Shown in pieces: positions 11,425 to 23,620 of a stretch of DNA of 64,000 nt. Position 1 is the stretch's first letter. Every line of letters begins with the position of its first letter. Where the stretch lies: assembly GCA_018806985.1 (NCBI GenBank), contig JADANN010000108.1, positions 1,860,001 through 1,924,000 of the forward strand, given 5' to 3'. The notes under the pieces were generated by a model. That model saw nothing but the letters and a program-made list of their open reading frames with translations. It searched no databases and was not told the origin of the DNA. This stretch comes from Angiostrongylus vasorum (lineage: Eukaryota > Nematoda > Chromadorea > Rhabditida > Metastrongylidae). A program made the position numbers and the translations under genes.

Positions 11425-14400
11425 CTACGACGAAACGTCGTTCTTATGTGCCGCATTACGAAAATTATTTTCAGCAGCGACTGGCTAAAGGTTGCGTTGA
11501 TACGACCAGACACACTCAGGCGCAGACCAGATCGTGGCAACATACAATACCAATGATCAGCTCAGTCGTAAAGATGCAGCACCTACAACCAATACGTTGC
11601 CACAATCATCACCAATAACCCATAGAAGTGCACGAATTTCATCGCACAAGATGTTGGCTTCCATGCTTTATCATATCTGTTCAGAATAACTCTAACCCTC
11701 GTCATAGATGACGAGGCGCGTATAGCGCAGTAGTTGGATGTGACCTGCAATACACGTGGGATCGATCTCGCTCCCTAGGCTCACCAAGCCTTCCGTCTAA
11801 GATCGGCGAATTGGTAGCAGATCCTTCTGGGAGGATAGCACCACTGACTCAATAGATCGGTAGGCCACCGCTAGTCATTGTAAAGGCCACATATGCATTC
11901 AATCACTTCTGTCGATGCTTAATGAAGTCCAATGCATAGCGCACCCCTCAGGGATTGATTAAGAGCGGGAGCTTCACCCTTTTTTTCTGCTCATAGATGA
12001 CATTCAGAAGATTCGTTGAGCTGCACACCCTACTCTTGCACTTTTTCATGAACGTACACACTTCTTCACCTACAGATACAGCCGCTTTTATAAATGATGA
12101 AGGTTTGGTGCTGTAGGCACATCTACGAACGGACTTAAGTGGTTGTACCTAACGAATCAAAGATGGGAGATGGTCTCATGTACTGATTCACCGAGAAAAT
12201 CCATATTTTTTTCTCGACTAGAAGAAATTGAGCTATAATCTCGCTAAGATGTGTCTATCGAATCTCTCATTTTCACTAAATAACATATGTTATTTAAAAG
12301 TTGGAAATTTGGTACAGGACCTGTACTAGAGTGAGTAGCTTGTCAGACGGCACATGATCGGCCAGGAAACGTCTCCATCGTTCGTTGTGACGCAGCTGGA
12401 TCAGTTCGAAGTCGATGGAGGCCAATTGCATACAGGTGACACTCTTCTTCAACTCTGAACCGAGTTGCATGAATCGAATCTGCAAAGAATCCCATCGGAA
12501 TATCGCTGACATTCCGAATCATATGATAGCTATTCCGATGCAGTTTAAGTCAGTGAAATGTTTCACGACAGACTGGTTTTGTAGTAGTAACACTTAAGGA
12601 TTTATAAGTGTTAACATATAACGCCTGAAACTGGTTATTCGACAACTGGCGGTGATTCCTCGGCCTTAATAGTATCTGAGGGGTTGGGAACAGCACATAT
12701 CTAGGAGAGATTTTGCTCTACTGCGTTAATCGTATATGAATCTTTTATACAGTATCCTTTTAATTTTACATGTTTGACATCAAAATTTGAGAAAAACTAG
12801 AAACAAATTGTAAATTTTTTAAAAGATATCCAACTCAAGTGCAACAGCCGTAAACATATGAATACAACGAAGAACATGATCATGTCCTGCTGGATGAAAT
12901 CCCGCTTGCTTAGTTGAATTCTTCTTCGAAATGCAAGCTTTGAGGCAAAAATGTGGAAGAAATATCCGCCATAGACTCCAGAAACTCGGAATTTTGTCTC
13001 GGTAAAATGAGATAGAGTAAGTATTCTTGGCAAAGCTCTGTGAAATCTAATGGTTTCAGTTGTAGCCAACCAAGTCCAGTATGAGTCAATATATGCTGCT
13101 ATTAAGTTTGAAGACGGCTATTCTTTTTCGTATCGAATGCATTGGACACAATTCATCTCGGCCATGATGTATTGTTTACGAATTTCCAATAGACGTTGAA
13201 TACAACCATGATTTATTTTTTTCACCACTGTAGCGATACACAGCTACTTTGTGCAAAAAATGATACAGTCGCTTTTCGCAGTCGTTGGCTTACCTCGATG
13301 TCAAGCCGATTGGAATTCACTTCCTCGAGCTCTGTCGTCCAGACGGCCACTTGACGAATCACACTGGCTATCTCCGCTTCCAGCGCTTCGAGCTCTTTTG
13401 GAGAATCTAAAATCCTTCAATCACTTCGGAGAAATAGAAATATTGCGAATTTTCATAAACATGTTGCTAAAGTACTTACACGATTTCAATAACAGTCAAA
13501 CTCAAATGCCATTAAATTTGTCAATGAAAGGGAACGAAAGGTCCTTAAAACATAGCCAAGCGTACACAAGAACCCGACTACAGCTATCAGTGACGGCAGC
13601 TAGGAAGCAAAACAAGTGGAGGACTAGCTGAATTCAGCATGCTATGTGAGAATGGGTCATTGGAAGTCTTTCTCTCTTTTTCTCTTTCTCTCTTTTATTC
13701 TACATGATCTTAATAAGTAGACGGAAATTGCCTAGGAGAAGCAGGAGGATTAGCTCACGGAGAAATAATTTCCGCCTAATGTGGTGTTCAATTGAAATTG
13801 GATACCAGACCAAGACATCATTCTACTGGTCCTACAAAAGGCAGCATGTTCTGGAATTGGATAGGACGGTCACAAAAGAACTTTTAATATCTCGGAGCTG
13901 AGACCGCCTAATGAGTTCTGGTCTTACCTGCAATGCCTTTTCGTCAAGAACCAAATGAAGCAGGTACCGGAATTTCTAGTAAGCTATTCGAGATCGCAAG
14001 ATTTATTGCTATATAATGCTACTGGGATCGAGTAACTTTCTACAAAGACTTGTGGTAAGAAATAACTTGACATAAGTACAACCACAAGGATGCTGAGATG
14101 TAAGGGAAAACTCGGAACCTCATCTGGGTTTCGAATCAGCCACTACCCTTACCGTCATCTCATGTGACACCCATCACATCAACCGAATTCATTATTTTAC
14201 TTTTTTTTTCTCGGCAATATTTTCACTTTGCTGGTGCTATCAGCAATCACCATTAAAATATGGAGAGAAAGGCAAAACAAAGGCCTCATTCGGTGTGGTG
14301 GATAACATGGGAACCCCCTAGTAACGGTAATTGCAGGTTCGGAGCTCAGTTGAGGTTCAGAATTTTGCTCATGCTTCAGCATCCTTATGGTTGTATTTCA

Positions 14401-16556
14401 CTTTATACCTTCTATAAAAAAGAATAGAAAGTAAATGAAACTTAGACCAAAATGACAAAATTTCTGTATGTTGCTGGAGCGTTTGACTTAGTAAATTGCC
14501 TACCAATATGCCCTTCCAGGCTCTGAAGGAGGCGAAATCCGCCGAAACGTAAGCTTTAACGGAATAAAGAGTAAAGTAACATCTTGCGTTTGCTCAACAA
14601 GAATATCGAGAACTATTTGACCAATGCGGAGGTTAATAGAAAGTCGGTCGTGAGAATACTACAAAATGACAGGGTTAAAGCGGATATCAATAGATGTGCG
14701 TTACGTTGTAAGCTTTTTTTAATGCTTCAGATAATGTGATTAACCACGCATTTGATAAACTTTTTTTCGAAAACTTGGCTCATGTCAATGAAGATCATAT
14801 CACGACTTGAGAGGATCCGTAGGATTTTTACGAAAATGCCATTGACAAGAGTGATGGCTAAACGGCTTCCATGGTTACCATTAAATGAGTTTCTCTGCTT
14901 TGGTCCCTCGACAACCCCAAGAGATAGCAATCGTAAATGTATCAGATTCCTTTGGACCCAGCATTCTTAGTGACGAGAACACTGAATTCACCAGTGTCCT
15001 CATATCTTTTGAATTCTTGGTCAGTGGAGAGGTGAACTGGAAGCAAGCAACGGTTGAGAGCCCAACTTATAAATCGTAGAAAGAAGCAAGGCAGAGAAAA
15101 AACTTATAGTAGCTGAGGATACCGAGGTGATATATTGATAGAAGTGCACAACATTTTTTCGACCTCTCCTAAGTTACAATACGAGCATGCATGGTGGGAG
15201 AAGACCAGTGTTCCATCCCACCCTGAATGCATAAGTCTAAAATATCTCTTCAGTTCATCTCCTTCAGTATTTTAACACCGGACCAGTCTTAACGTCTTGA
15301 CATGCAAAGCAACGGGAAATCCACGTTTGTCTGCTAAACGTAACGAATACAGTATACATTAAAAACCTAACGTGCTCCTAACGTTATGTCGTCAGTAGGA
15401 ATAAAAAGTTGAAGTGCTTGATTGTATCTATTGTGGTCCAGAAGTCATTATAACAAAAAAGTCTGCAAACGAGCTTACAAGAAGGAGTTGGAGATCATTA
15501 TGGGATACTGAAAGACGATAAAAAGAAAAGGTAAAGCCGATCATATGCTAATCGACCAATTGCATGAGGGCTGCTGATTGTTCCTACATTTAGAGTACCT
15601 AGGCGCAGTAAGGTAAGCAAAAGTGCAGCAGTTGCCATCCCACACTAAGAAGCGAATTTTGATGCCTAGTACAATCGGCTAGTTTATGAAGTTTATGACT
15701 GGGAATACTGGCTCATGTCGACGTCCTGTGGGCCGGTCGGAGTCGGTGCTTCAACCACAATCGTTGGAGGACACATTGAGCATGACTGGATGTCAAGAGA
15801 ATAAGAGGCGGACAGACCTTATTACGTTGATTCTGAGAACGATATATAAGCGCTCTTTCATTTTAGAGGTATTTAGGTAAAATTCGATTTGTCAATAGTT
15901 ATTTGAAGAATGAACATAATTGGAAGACCGATAGGAGTAATACTGAAAATGGGTAAGACACGTAGTCATCGCGAAGCAACGATAGAACGTTAACAAACGG
16001 AATAGTTAACGAGTAATTTCACTTTTGGCTAAGTAACTAGAGTTCCTTATGGGGTAGTCTTAGGACTTAACTATTCTTGGAAAAGTTGCTGAACTTTGAA
16101 AGTGAAATAAGGTAGTATTCAAAAAAATCATCGTTGTGTTCATTGTGAAACAGTCTGCGACGTCATGTCCTCAGAGCGATGGAAGAAAAAGGTTGGTAAA
16201 TCAAGGGACGTCATATTGCAGGAGCTCGAGGGCATCACATTTACAATATAACCTAGAGTATGAGAATGTTTGAGACAGGCTAAACTACTAATTGACGGCA
16301 AACTGAGTCATAGAAGGCATCTGAGAGCGAAGCCCACGTTTTCTTTGAAGTATGATGGCTCACACGGTTTTTCATCGATGATCCGTCTGATCCGAGCGTG
16401 TCGCTGTCTGAGCGTCTCTGCGGTCTCGGAGAGGATCTCCAGCTGGGCGTCGTTCATCTGTAGGGCGAGCCTGCAGTCGGCGTACTGCCGACAGAGGTCG
16501 GCATGCCGTGCGCAGGTCGTCTTGATTTCGTTCAAGTCCTGGTCGTCATCATGCCT
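11425..16556 (-). CDS. Coiled-coil protein gene, 3' part (partial model)
   Basis: Four exons read on the - strand: 16366-16556, 13294-13406, 12321-12479 and 11425-11484 (stop TAG). Splice sites are good (for example CC/gtgtgag, GAG/gtaagcc, CAG/gtcctg). The last three join in phase: 38, 53 and 19 residues. The first exon (63 residues) ends two bases into a codon while the next needs one, so at least one exon between 13.4 and 16.3 kb is missing from this model. The peptides are helical and charged, with heptad-like Leu/Ile/Glu spacing (LEALEAEIASV, LRQRHARIRRIIDE), so a coiled coil is likely. The C terminus is hydrophilic (PVAAENNFRN...VSS). GC content of the exons is clearly above the flanks. 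I do not recognise the family; more 5' exons should lie above 16.6 kb. The + strand of the last exon is also open, which lowers certainty there. Confidence 0.6.
11713..11990 (+). mobile_element. Family A tRNA-derived SINE with an 11 bp target duplication
   Basis: Forward copy bounded by TCATAGATGAC at 11702-11712 and 11991-12001. Head GAGGCGCGTATAGCGCAGTA (decayed A box), B-box region GATCGATC, core and a CACCCTTTTTTTC end. It lies in the last intron region of the - strand coiled-coil gene. Confidence 0.9.
14040..14412. repeat. Fold-back pair of family C copies
   Basis: A reverse copy (14040-14150: ACAACCACAAGGATGCTGAGA, then a tRNA-like part with GGTTTCGAATCAGCC) and a forward copy (14270-14412: GTGTGGTGGATAACATGGG, TTTTGC, CAGCATCCTTATGGTTG) face each other about 120 bases apart. 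A transcript could fold into a long imperfect hairpin. Confidence 0.65.
14515..14690 (+). repeat. Family E-like tail and adjoining repeat
   Basis: GGCGAAATCCGCCGAAACGT...AATAAAGAG resembles the family E end. It is followed by GAGGTTAATAGAAAGTCGGTC, which recurs almost unchanged at 50065-50085, so a further dispersed repeat is present. Boundaries unknown. Confidence 0.45.
14980..16260. other. No gene recognised; possible decayed retroelement
   Basis: No exon with convincing splice sites. Around 15720-15760 the + strand frame reads RRPVGRS, faintly like the C-terminal RTE motif GRPP, but it is too weak to call. The missing exon of the coiled-coil gene should lie between 13.4 and 16.3 kb. Confidence 0.35.
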
Positions 16557-17079
16557 CTAAATCAACGACAACTCGTCACTCGATGAAATTCGCGATGAGC
16601 ATTCATAGATTTTGTAATATTGGGGAAAAAAAGCTTCTTCTATGAAGAAGAAGCCTCGAAACAGTTATGCCAACGAATTTTTTAAAGTCGTCAGGTGTTT
16701 TATACTTGGTCTAGATTTCGATTCAGGACTTTATTTCCTGTACTACAGATTCTATTCATATCTTTCTCATAAGCCTTGCATCTATTACGTTTATGCCAGT
16801 TAATGCAGTTAGTAGGCTGACTAGAAACTTACATTTGTCGACCTGAGCATCGTCAGTGGCAGTGAGTGGAGAATAATCTTCTGGTAATTGAGCAATGAGT
16901 CGGCTAAGTGAAATTCTGTAGCACACCTTGTATAGGACGATGGTAAGTACAAGGAAATTCTACGAAAATTACACACTATTGAGAAGAAAATGGAAAACGG
17001 AGGGCAAGTCAGAGGGCCCGACTGAGTAGGAAATAAAATGCATTGGAATAGAAATTTATGAAATTGTTGCGATATGCAT

Positions 17080-17305
17080 AGCAAGATAGACGGATAGAAC
17101 CAGCTAAGAGACAGGCGAAACGAAGGACCAGCATGGTGTAGTGGCGAACGTGTTGGCCCCTGGAAAGGGTCATAGCGCGTTCGTTTCCCGCCGATACCTG
17201 CGGTCCGGCGTTTTGCAAATATCTCAGCATCATTGTGGTTGCATTTCGCATCATACACTGTCGTGAACAGTTCTTGTAAGCAGCAAATAAGGAGTTAGCA
17301 TTGTT
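17080..17305 (+). repeat. Family C copy
   Basis: Forward copy with a tRNA-like centre: TGGTGTAGTGG fits the A-box consensus and GCGTTCGTTTCCC approximates a B box. TTTTGCAAATATCTCAGCAT and a C-rich-to-T-rich end follow, then AAGCAGCAAATAA, the element end. Confidence 0.8.
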
Positions 17306-17461
17306 GTGATATGTGGGAGAGAGGTCGACAAACTGCCAAACACAACGAATTAAAGTTGTTTCTTTTCGCATCATGAGGAAAACGGTGTGTGGATGCAATC
17401 GAGCGAGCAGACATTTGGTAGAGAATCGAACTGGGAAGGAATTCGGATGATCTGAAGTACG

Positions 17462-17551
17462 ATGGATTTTCCGGCAGACATCCTACAGCGATTGTGCAGC
17501 CGTTTGTCGCAGAACACGTTGAACCAGGCGATCTGCAGCAGGCCGCAATGA
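17462..17551 (+). pseudogene. F-box-like start exon or remnant (29 codons)
   Basis: A short + strand frame from ATG begins MDFPADILQRLCSRLSQ, which resembles the start of an F-box (Leu/Phe-Pro, then DIL..., then L), and stops at TGA after ...AICSRPQ. Known family pattern: F-box domains bind Skp1 in SCF ubiquitin ligases. The region is GC-rich compared with its flanks. The later part lines up at DNA level with the F-box-like exon at 63640 (AACACG..TGAAC..GGC). No donor site is clear, so this may be a decayed exon. The - strand is also open here with an acceptor (GCTGCAG), so the strand is not certain. Confidence 0.35.
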
Positions 17552-17851
17552 GAATCACTGCGGCATTCATTAGCCGTAGTCAGGCTGGTCTTTGTTCCCA
17601 CGGAATTCCTCACCACACTTGTGGGATAGGAAATAACTACACTTTTGTGCTTTTTGCCCAGCATAGGTCAAGAAAAGAAGGCTCGGAAGTAGCTCTAACG
17701 CCGTTGAGTTGATCGCGTATAGCTCGAGATCACTACCCTGCTTTTGTCTAAAACTCAAGATTTGTTAAACGAGCGTTATATTACGTCCAAACGTTGTTCA
17801 AAAGGACGGCCGATATTTTGATTTAATTTCTAAGTATAATATCATGGAATT

Positions 17852-19068
17852 TGTACGATTGACAAGGAATCTTTACTGGAAACTTCTGAATGGGATTGAT
17901 TTATTGAAGGTGATATTGAAGAACCCCTTGGCTACGGAGTCGAACACAGCAACCAAACTCCTAGCCATGCTAATCACCCATCATTGAACCGTATGGACAG
18001 CGGTCTGAATAACGATCGTTTCTCCATAGTGGTAGTATTTAGAAGTTTCTGGAAATCGAATGTAGGTTATAGCTTTGAAATGCTGGGATCCGCAAAGCAA
18101 ATGTGATGACGGGCCTTCAAATCGAAGTTGAGATTTGCACAGCACCAAGAATTATGCCTTCCTTCTCGTTTACATAAAAACGAACTGAAAAAGAATGCTG
18201 CCAAGTTTCCAGAAATTCTATCTAGCATCCTGATTTGAAATTGTTCCAGATTCGTACTCTCAGTGATTGCTAGTTATGGAAACCGGAAACGAGCAACGAG
18301 TTTGATTGACATTCCGGGGTAAAAGAAATCACGATCATCTACAACTACGAGTTAAATGCAACCGTGGGAATAAATCAGGCCAACAGCATGCAAAACGGCC
18401 GAATTGGGAACGAAGTATAAAAAAAAGGGAATTGTAGAGTTCAAATCGGAAACAATGCGCGCTATTCTGGCGTCAGACACACCTGGGCAATCTCTTCCTA
18501 CTTCATCCGAAAAACACGTACAGTTGTTCTTTTGTGAAATAGAAAGATAATTAATAAGAGAACCTACGGCTAAAGCCTTGAAGAAGTTTACACACGGAAA
18601 AGTCCTCCTTCCTTACTACCAAAGATTCTAGTCGAAATGTCTTCCTTTCCATGAAAGATAGAACTACGTGTGGGTGCCGTTTGTGTAGGTGAAAACCACT
18701 GATAATCTGCCAATACAAGCAATCAAATCTGTTGACAACGATTTTCACTAGACACATGCTGCTAACGAGCTGTCAAATTCTATTCGCGACCTGCTTTTAA
18801 GACTACAGCTTGAATACTGTTTCAAAGAGTTCCCTGAATGTCATTTGAAAACTGCACCCTAAACAGCTTCTAGAAATTAATCTCAGGCCAGTCACTAATT
18901 GTTGCGCATTGGCCAGTGCTACTCGAGAATTGGCTCGATGCCGAACTCGGGAAGAATCTGTCATCCACTCCCTTGAGCTCGGAAAAGTGACCTTAGATTT
19001 GCATAGGAAAATGAAACGCTAACTTCATGAAGTGAATCCATGGTGCAACCCGTAAAGATTGACACCGA
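17852..19068. other. No gene or repeat recognised
   Basis: Ordinary AT-rich sequence. Small frames on both strands lack splice support. Confidence 0.4.
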
Positions 19069-19111
19069 ATGCTCATGTTTTCGTCCTCCAAAAATATCCC
19101 AATAAATAGTT

Positions 19112-19420
19112 TATTAGTCTTCAATGAAGCTGAGATATTTGCAAAACTCTGGAGCGCAGGCGCCTATGGTGGGGAACGAACGCGTTGTTCTCCTTTCCGG
19201 GGAGTAACGTGTTCACCACCACACCATGCGTGTCCTTCGTTTCGCTTGTCTCTCAGCTAGTTCTATCGATCTTTTTGCCATCAGCAATCACCCGTCAACG
19301 GGATTGATCTGGGGAGCCCACATCGGCATTGAACCCAGTTAAGCTGAGGCTATAGTTATAATCACAATTTTAGCATTTTTTACTTACTGCCTACTCTTTT
19401 TGATGACAGATTTAGAAAAA
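19112..19420 (-). repeat. Family C copy followed by the start of another
   Basis: A nearly complete reverse copy (GCTGAGATATTTGCAAAACT, GGGGAACGAACGCGTT, CCACACCATGCG, CACCCGTCAACGGGATTGAT, CCCAGTTAAGCTGAGG). At 19378 it runs straight into TTACTGCCTACTCTTTTTGA, the opposite end of a second, truncated unit. Family C can thus form tandem arrays. Confidence 0.85.
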
Positions 19421-19904
19421 ATTTTATTAGTCTGTTACTCAGCTAAACAGATCAACAGCCTACAATGAATTATAATTTAGTGAGGTAACTGATAGAATAT
19501 ACTCTTATACTAGTATGAGAAATCATGTAGGAACACAAATGTAAGAGCAGGTTGTCAACAAAAAATCAAGCATCAACCGCCGATTTCTACGAGCTCGATT
19601 CCTGCAAGAATGGAAAATCCCAGTCTACCAATAAACGCTTATATGTATGCTAGATGTACTTATGCGGAAAATGAGTTAGCGAAGAAGCGCAAGACCACCA
19701 GTACTGATTGGTGCCTGGCAGTGACGCGGATTCCACAGCTACGGCAAGGGGCGGGCGAATCGCCGTTCAACGTCCATCACACAGTCGACGCGATTCCGTT
19801 CGCGCTTTCTGATAAGTATTATGTGGTTTCCAGTAGAAAAAAGAGTGAAAAGATAACGAAAAGCGGAAGCTTAAGAGTTCGGGAATAATCATTAAAGTAG
19901 ATAA

Positions 19905-20190
19905 GCAAGTAAGGAATACCGCATGACCAATACCTAGAGATGTTCCATGCATTCAGCTCCACTCACTAGTCACCGTAGAGGTGAATGAATGCACATTTCG
20001 CTAACATATTAGCTTAAGGACGCCCACTCATTTATCACAAAACTGTTTTTATTCTCTCAGATAACTATGATGTTAATTTGCCAACCCCAGAAGAATAGAG
20101 TATTTAGCAACCTCAAGATACGGTAACGAACCAAAAATGCCTTTTATTCCAGGTTACCCCCTAACCGCTGCACTGCAGGTGCTTATGCAA
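19905..20190 (-). repeat. Strongly diverged family A SINE
   Basis: Recognisable reverse-strand pieces: CCATGCATTCAGCTCCACTCA, GAGGTGAATGAATGCACA, then AATTTGCCAACCCC and CCCTAACCGCTGCACTGCAGG. The middle is degraded. Confidence 0.6.
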
Positions 20191-20213
20191 GTAGATATGC
20201 TATTACTTACCTA

Positions 20214-20590
20214 GATACTTGGATATCTCGTTCTCATTGGTTGTGCGGGCCCCAGCACATTCTCCACTTTTCGGAGATTTGCTGGTCTAGCCACTGTGGT
20301 TCGCTGGAATCCCGAGGTCAGCCTGGCCAAAGTCTGCCTCTGGTCTTAACCACCATAGGCAGTCGTAGCCCTTGTGGATCAGAGGGAGATTTGCCACCAT
20401 GCGACTTTGATACCAGGACGGTGGTGGATCCTGGTATTGGTTTATTCTTAGCTGGGCTTCCTGATGGGAACGCCAGACTGCTTCTCAGCTTGGGAGACCC
20501 TGCCGGGGGAGTCACACCGCTGTACATCGCAGTCCGACACCCAGGAACACGTCCCAGTCACGATGAGGCGGTAAACCGTTGGGAGGAGAT
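20214..20590 (+). mobile_element. Family B element, full length
   Basis: Forward copy from TACTTGGATATCTCG to AACCGTTGGGAGG. It carries an open frame of 119 codons (20241-20600) containing DPGIGLFLAGLPDGNA. The same frame is open in other copies. A six-base repeat AGATAC flanks the element, too short to be decisive. Confidence 0.87.
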
Positions 20591-21240
20591 ACGCTATTAG
20601 GTGGAATTACTTAGAACGTTTAAGCCTTTTCAACTTATTCGTTCCATATTGTCTCGACCAATTCGTGAACCCCTTTTTAAGGACATGTAGGTAATGTTGG
20701 AAACCCAACAGCGATATCTTCACGGGTGATCCATTTTCGAACATAAGTGGTTCACTTCTGTATCAGTTCCATTTATCCACGAAACTGAAGCAACCAAAGA
20801 AATTTTTAGTTGACGCGAAATTGCACATCCTATTGTGTCGATTCCAGCATTTCTTGTATTCGATTTTCATTCCTCTAATCCACCATTTACAAAAGTTTTC
20901 GAACATCTCGCGGTTGAGTTATGCCGTTGAATGTTGGTCGAATTGTTCTCCGGTGCTGTTAGGATTGCCGTGGTAGGGCGTTCCACGTAAATTCCGACAA
21001 CACCGGTAGAAATTATCAGGCTCCAGAGAGATAGGAGGATGGATGCATCCTGGTCGGGTCAAACCAGCGCCTGGGTAGGTTGGTGCTATCGCCTATGAAA
21101 CAGCATCACTAACATTGCGCTACCAGCGTTCTCAACTGAGGTTCGTACGTAGATGTTCTATGTTCCGAGTAGATTCATCTTCCTAGTCTAGTGGCGAGTG
21201 TTTATGAGAAACTATGTACATAACCTCGTGTAATCTCATC
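20591..21240. other. Unassigned sequence
   Basis: No exon. GGATGGATGCATCCTGGTCG (about 21038) and nearby GC-rich sequence look like part of another dispersed repeat, but no second copy is in the window. Confidence 0.35.
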
Positions 21241-21244
21241 AATT

Positions 21245-21570
21245 TAAACGAATGTTGAATATTTTGCTACGCTAATCACTGTGTGCTAGCTAACATAATA
21301 CCGACGGCTGCAGGGTGGGTTATCCGTTTAAAAAACAAATAATTATCAAGGGATAATCATATCAACAACAACCGCCCTGTTTAGAAAGGCACTGCCGGGT
21401 GGAGTTGCGTCATTCAGTCGGTGCTGCACTACTGAAGATCAGTCTCGATACGACTAAGAAGACGACACATCGAGACGACGAGCAACTATAGACCATCGAC
21501 TCAGATGATCGGCTCTGATGAAGGCGAAGACGTCGAGACGTTAACCCAATAAATCTGTGTATCAATTTCG
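21245..21570 (+). repeat. Family E repeat, longest copy
   Basis: Shared landmarks with 42.7-43.4 kb: GCTAGCTAACATAATACCGAC, TCAACAACAACCGCCC, GGCACTGCCGGGTGGAGTT, CATCGACTCAGATGATCGGC, and the end GACGTCGAGACGTTAACCCA followed by AATAAA. No A/B boxes or inverted termini were found. Confidence 0.75.
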
Positions 21571-21599
21571 TGTAAACTCAACATTCTAAATACATATAT

Positions 21600-21795
21600 G
21601 AGATAGGCGGAACGAAAGACCCGCATGGTGTGGTGGTGGTGGTGAATGTATTACTCCCCGGAAAGGACAATAGCGCGTTCGTTCCCCACCGCAGATACCT
21701 GCGGTCCGGAGTTTTGCAAATATCTCAGCATCATCTTAGTTGTATTTCACATGATATCCTGCCGTTAAAAATTATAGTAGGCAGTAAACAAGAAG
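21600..21795 (+). repeat. Family C copy, 3' two thirds
   Basis: Starts AGGCGGAACGAAAGACC, passes the tRNA-like centre (GTGGTGGTGGTGGTGAATG, expanded by GTG units) and ends with the hairpin CCTGCCGTT...AGTAGGCAGTAAAC. Confidence 0.82.
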
Positions 21796-22273
21796 GTTAA
21801 GATATATGAGATAGTTCAACGAAAGTTTCGGTGCGTGCTTATTTCGACCATAAGTGAAATAGCAACATGCAAAGAACAGAATCATAAACTTTGTGATATT
21901 TCAAGAACTCAATCTCTTGACTTACATGACAACATAGGAGCTCCTCTCGGAGTTGTTCAATGTATAAATGGCATATGATTTGCAAACAGAAAACGCTGTT
22001 CATCGGCCAGACAACAGTGGAAAAATCGTCATTTCTGAAGTGAACGGCGACTAGTAACCTAGTGCTCCAGGCATTCTTGATTATTCAAAGTTAAACTCAT
22101 GAAAACGTTGCTTCTAATCATGATAAAGAGTCTTAAGCTGGAAATGTGGTCACGACAGCCGATGAGTGGAAAGGACCTAAAATGATACAACTGCTGAAAA
22201 ACAAAACGAAAAAAACCAGCACTATATCGGTGGATTTTTGAGGAAACATGCTTCTTCCCTCAAAATATTAAGA

Positions 22274-22541
22274 TCAAGGGATGATAGATCTCTCGGCCTC
22301 GATTAATCCCTGAGCACTATGTATTCGACTTCATTAAGCTTCGCTGGACGTGTTTAAGTGCATATCTAGGCTTCACGATGACTCGTGGTGGTCCACCGAT
22401 GCCTTGAGCCAATGCTGCTATCCTCCTAGGCGAACCAATTTGCCGATCCTGAAGAAATGGAAGGCTTGGTCAGTATGGGGTGTGGGGATCGATCCCATGT
22501 GTATTGCAGGGCTTTTCCGACCATTGTGCTACACGCGCCCC
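22274..22541 (-). mobile_element. Family A tRNA-derived SINE with a 9 bp target duplication
   Basis: Reverse copy flanked by ATATTAAGA at 22265-22273 and 22542-22550. On its own strand it has the A box TAGCACAATGG and the B box GATCGATCC, both fitting the pol III consensus. Confidence 0.88.
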
Positions 22542-22764
22542 ATATTAAGAGAGATAACTGCAATTAGTTTCCATTCATTGCACTTCTTCATTCTGATCCT
22601 TGTGCTGCTGAAATTGACCATAAAAGGTAAACAAAAGGTGAATGATGGACGGAACCTTTTGTAATCCGGAGTGAGGAATTAGAGACCGCTTGTGAACAAA
22701 CTCGGTCAGTACACTTAGAAAACGGCTCTTATGTCAGTTCTAAAACTAACTAAATAATCCTTCA

Positions 22765-23138
22765 ATTCCCTTCCAACGGTTGCCGCCTCATCGTGGCTAG
22801 GAGGTGTTCCTGGGTGTGATACTGCGATGTATAGTGGGGGGAGTCGTCTCCCCGGCAGGATCTCCCAAGCTGAGAAAGAGTCCGGCGTTTCCATCAGGAA
22901 GCCTAGCTAAGAGTAAACCAATACCGAGATCCACCACCGTCTTGGTATCAAAGTCGCATGGTGGTAAATCTCCTTCTGATCCACAAGGGCTGCGACTGCC
23001 TGTGGTGGTGACGACCTGGAGCAGACTTTGGCCAGGTTGCCCCTCGGGATTCCAGGGAACCACAATGGCTTGACCAGCAAATCTCCGAAAAGTGGTGGTT
23101 ATGCTGCGGCCGCACAACTAGTGATGACGGGCCGTTCA
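22765..23138 (-). mobile_element. Family B element, full length
   Basis: Reverse copy from CCAACGGTTGCCGCC to GGGCCGTTCAAG. It keeps an open frame of 106 codons on its sense strand. Its 5' side ends in three copies of TATCAAG (23133-23157), a small tandem run next to the insertion end. Confidence 0.86.
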
Positions 23139-23620
23139 AGTATCAAGTATCAAGTATCCTTAAATTCATAAAACCTGAGTTAGCAGGCTGTGGCTCCTGT
23201 AGTCAGACCTTCATATTTTTTCCACATGCTAGATGGAACCATCTGATTTCCTAACTAGATTACTCATTGCTTCAGTGAGTATCAACTGTACAGAAACGAT
23301 AAATGGAAAAAAATGGTAGCAGTGTTAAAGCAGTACCCTGAATTTGCAGTAATCTACAGGAAGAAATAGACTGTGAGAGTAATCCAATATCCCTGTACTG
23401 AAAGTGTGTACCGTAACTCAATCAGTACCCCCAGAACTGAATCTGTTATTTGAAAAAGCTGAGCTCTGTGGAGCAGGATAGCACCGGACGTGCACTCCAG
23501 CAGTAAAGATGACGACTAGAACTTATTGCCAGTTTGATGGTAAATTTGTGAAGCGAACGCATATTTGTAGAAAGCTCGTTGACAAGTCGAATCCCCTCGA
23601 CGGAAGAAATGAATCAAATC

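Noticed and set aside
15686..15880. Possible C-terminal RTE fragment
   Set aside because: Only a few residues (RRPVGRS) resemble the expected motif; no neighbouring matches.
20241..20600. 119-residue protein as a host gene
   Set aside because: It is the open frame of a family B mobile element, also present in other copies; reported as a repeat property only.
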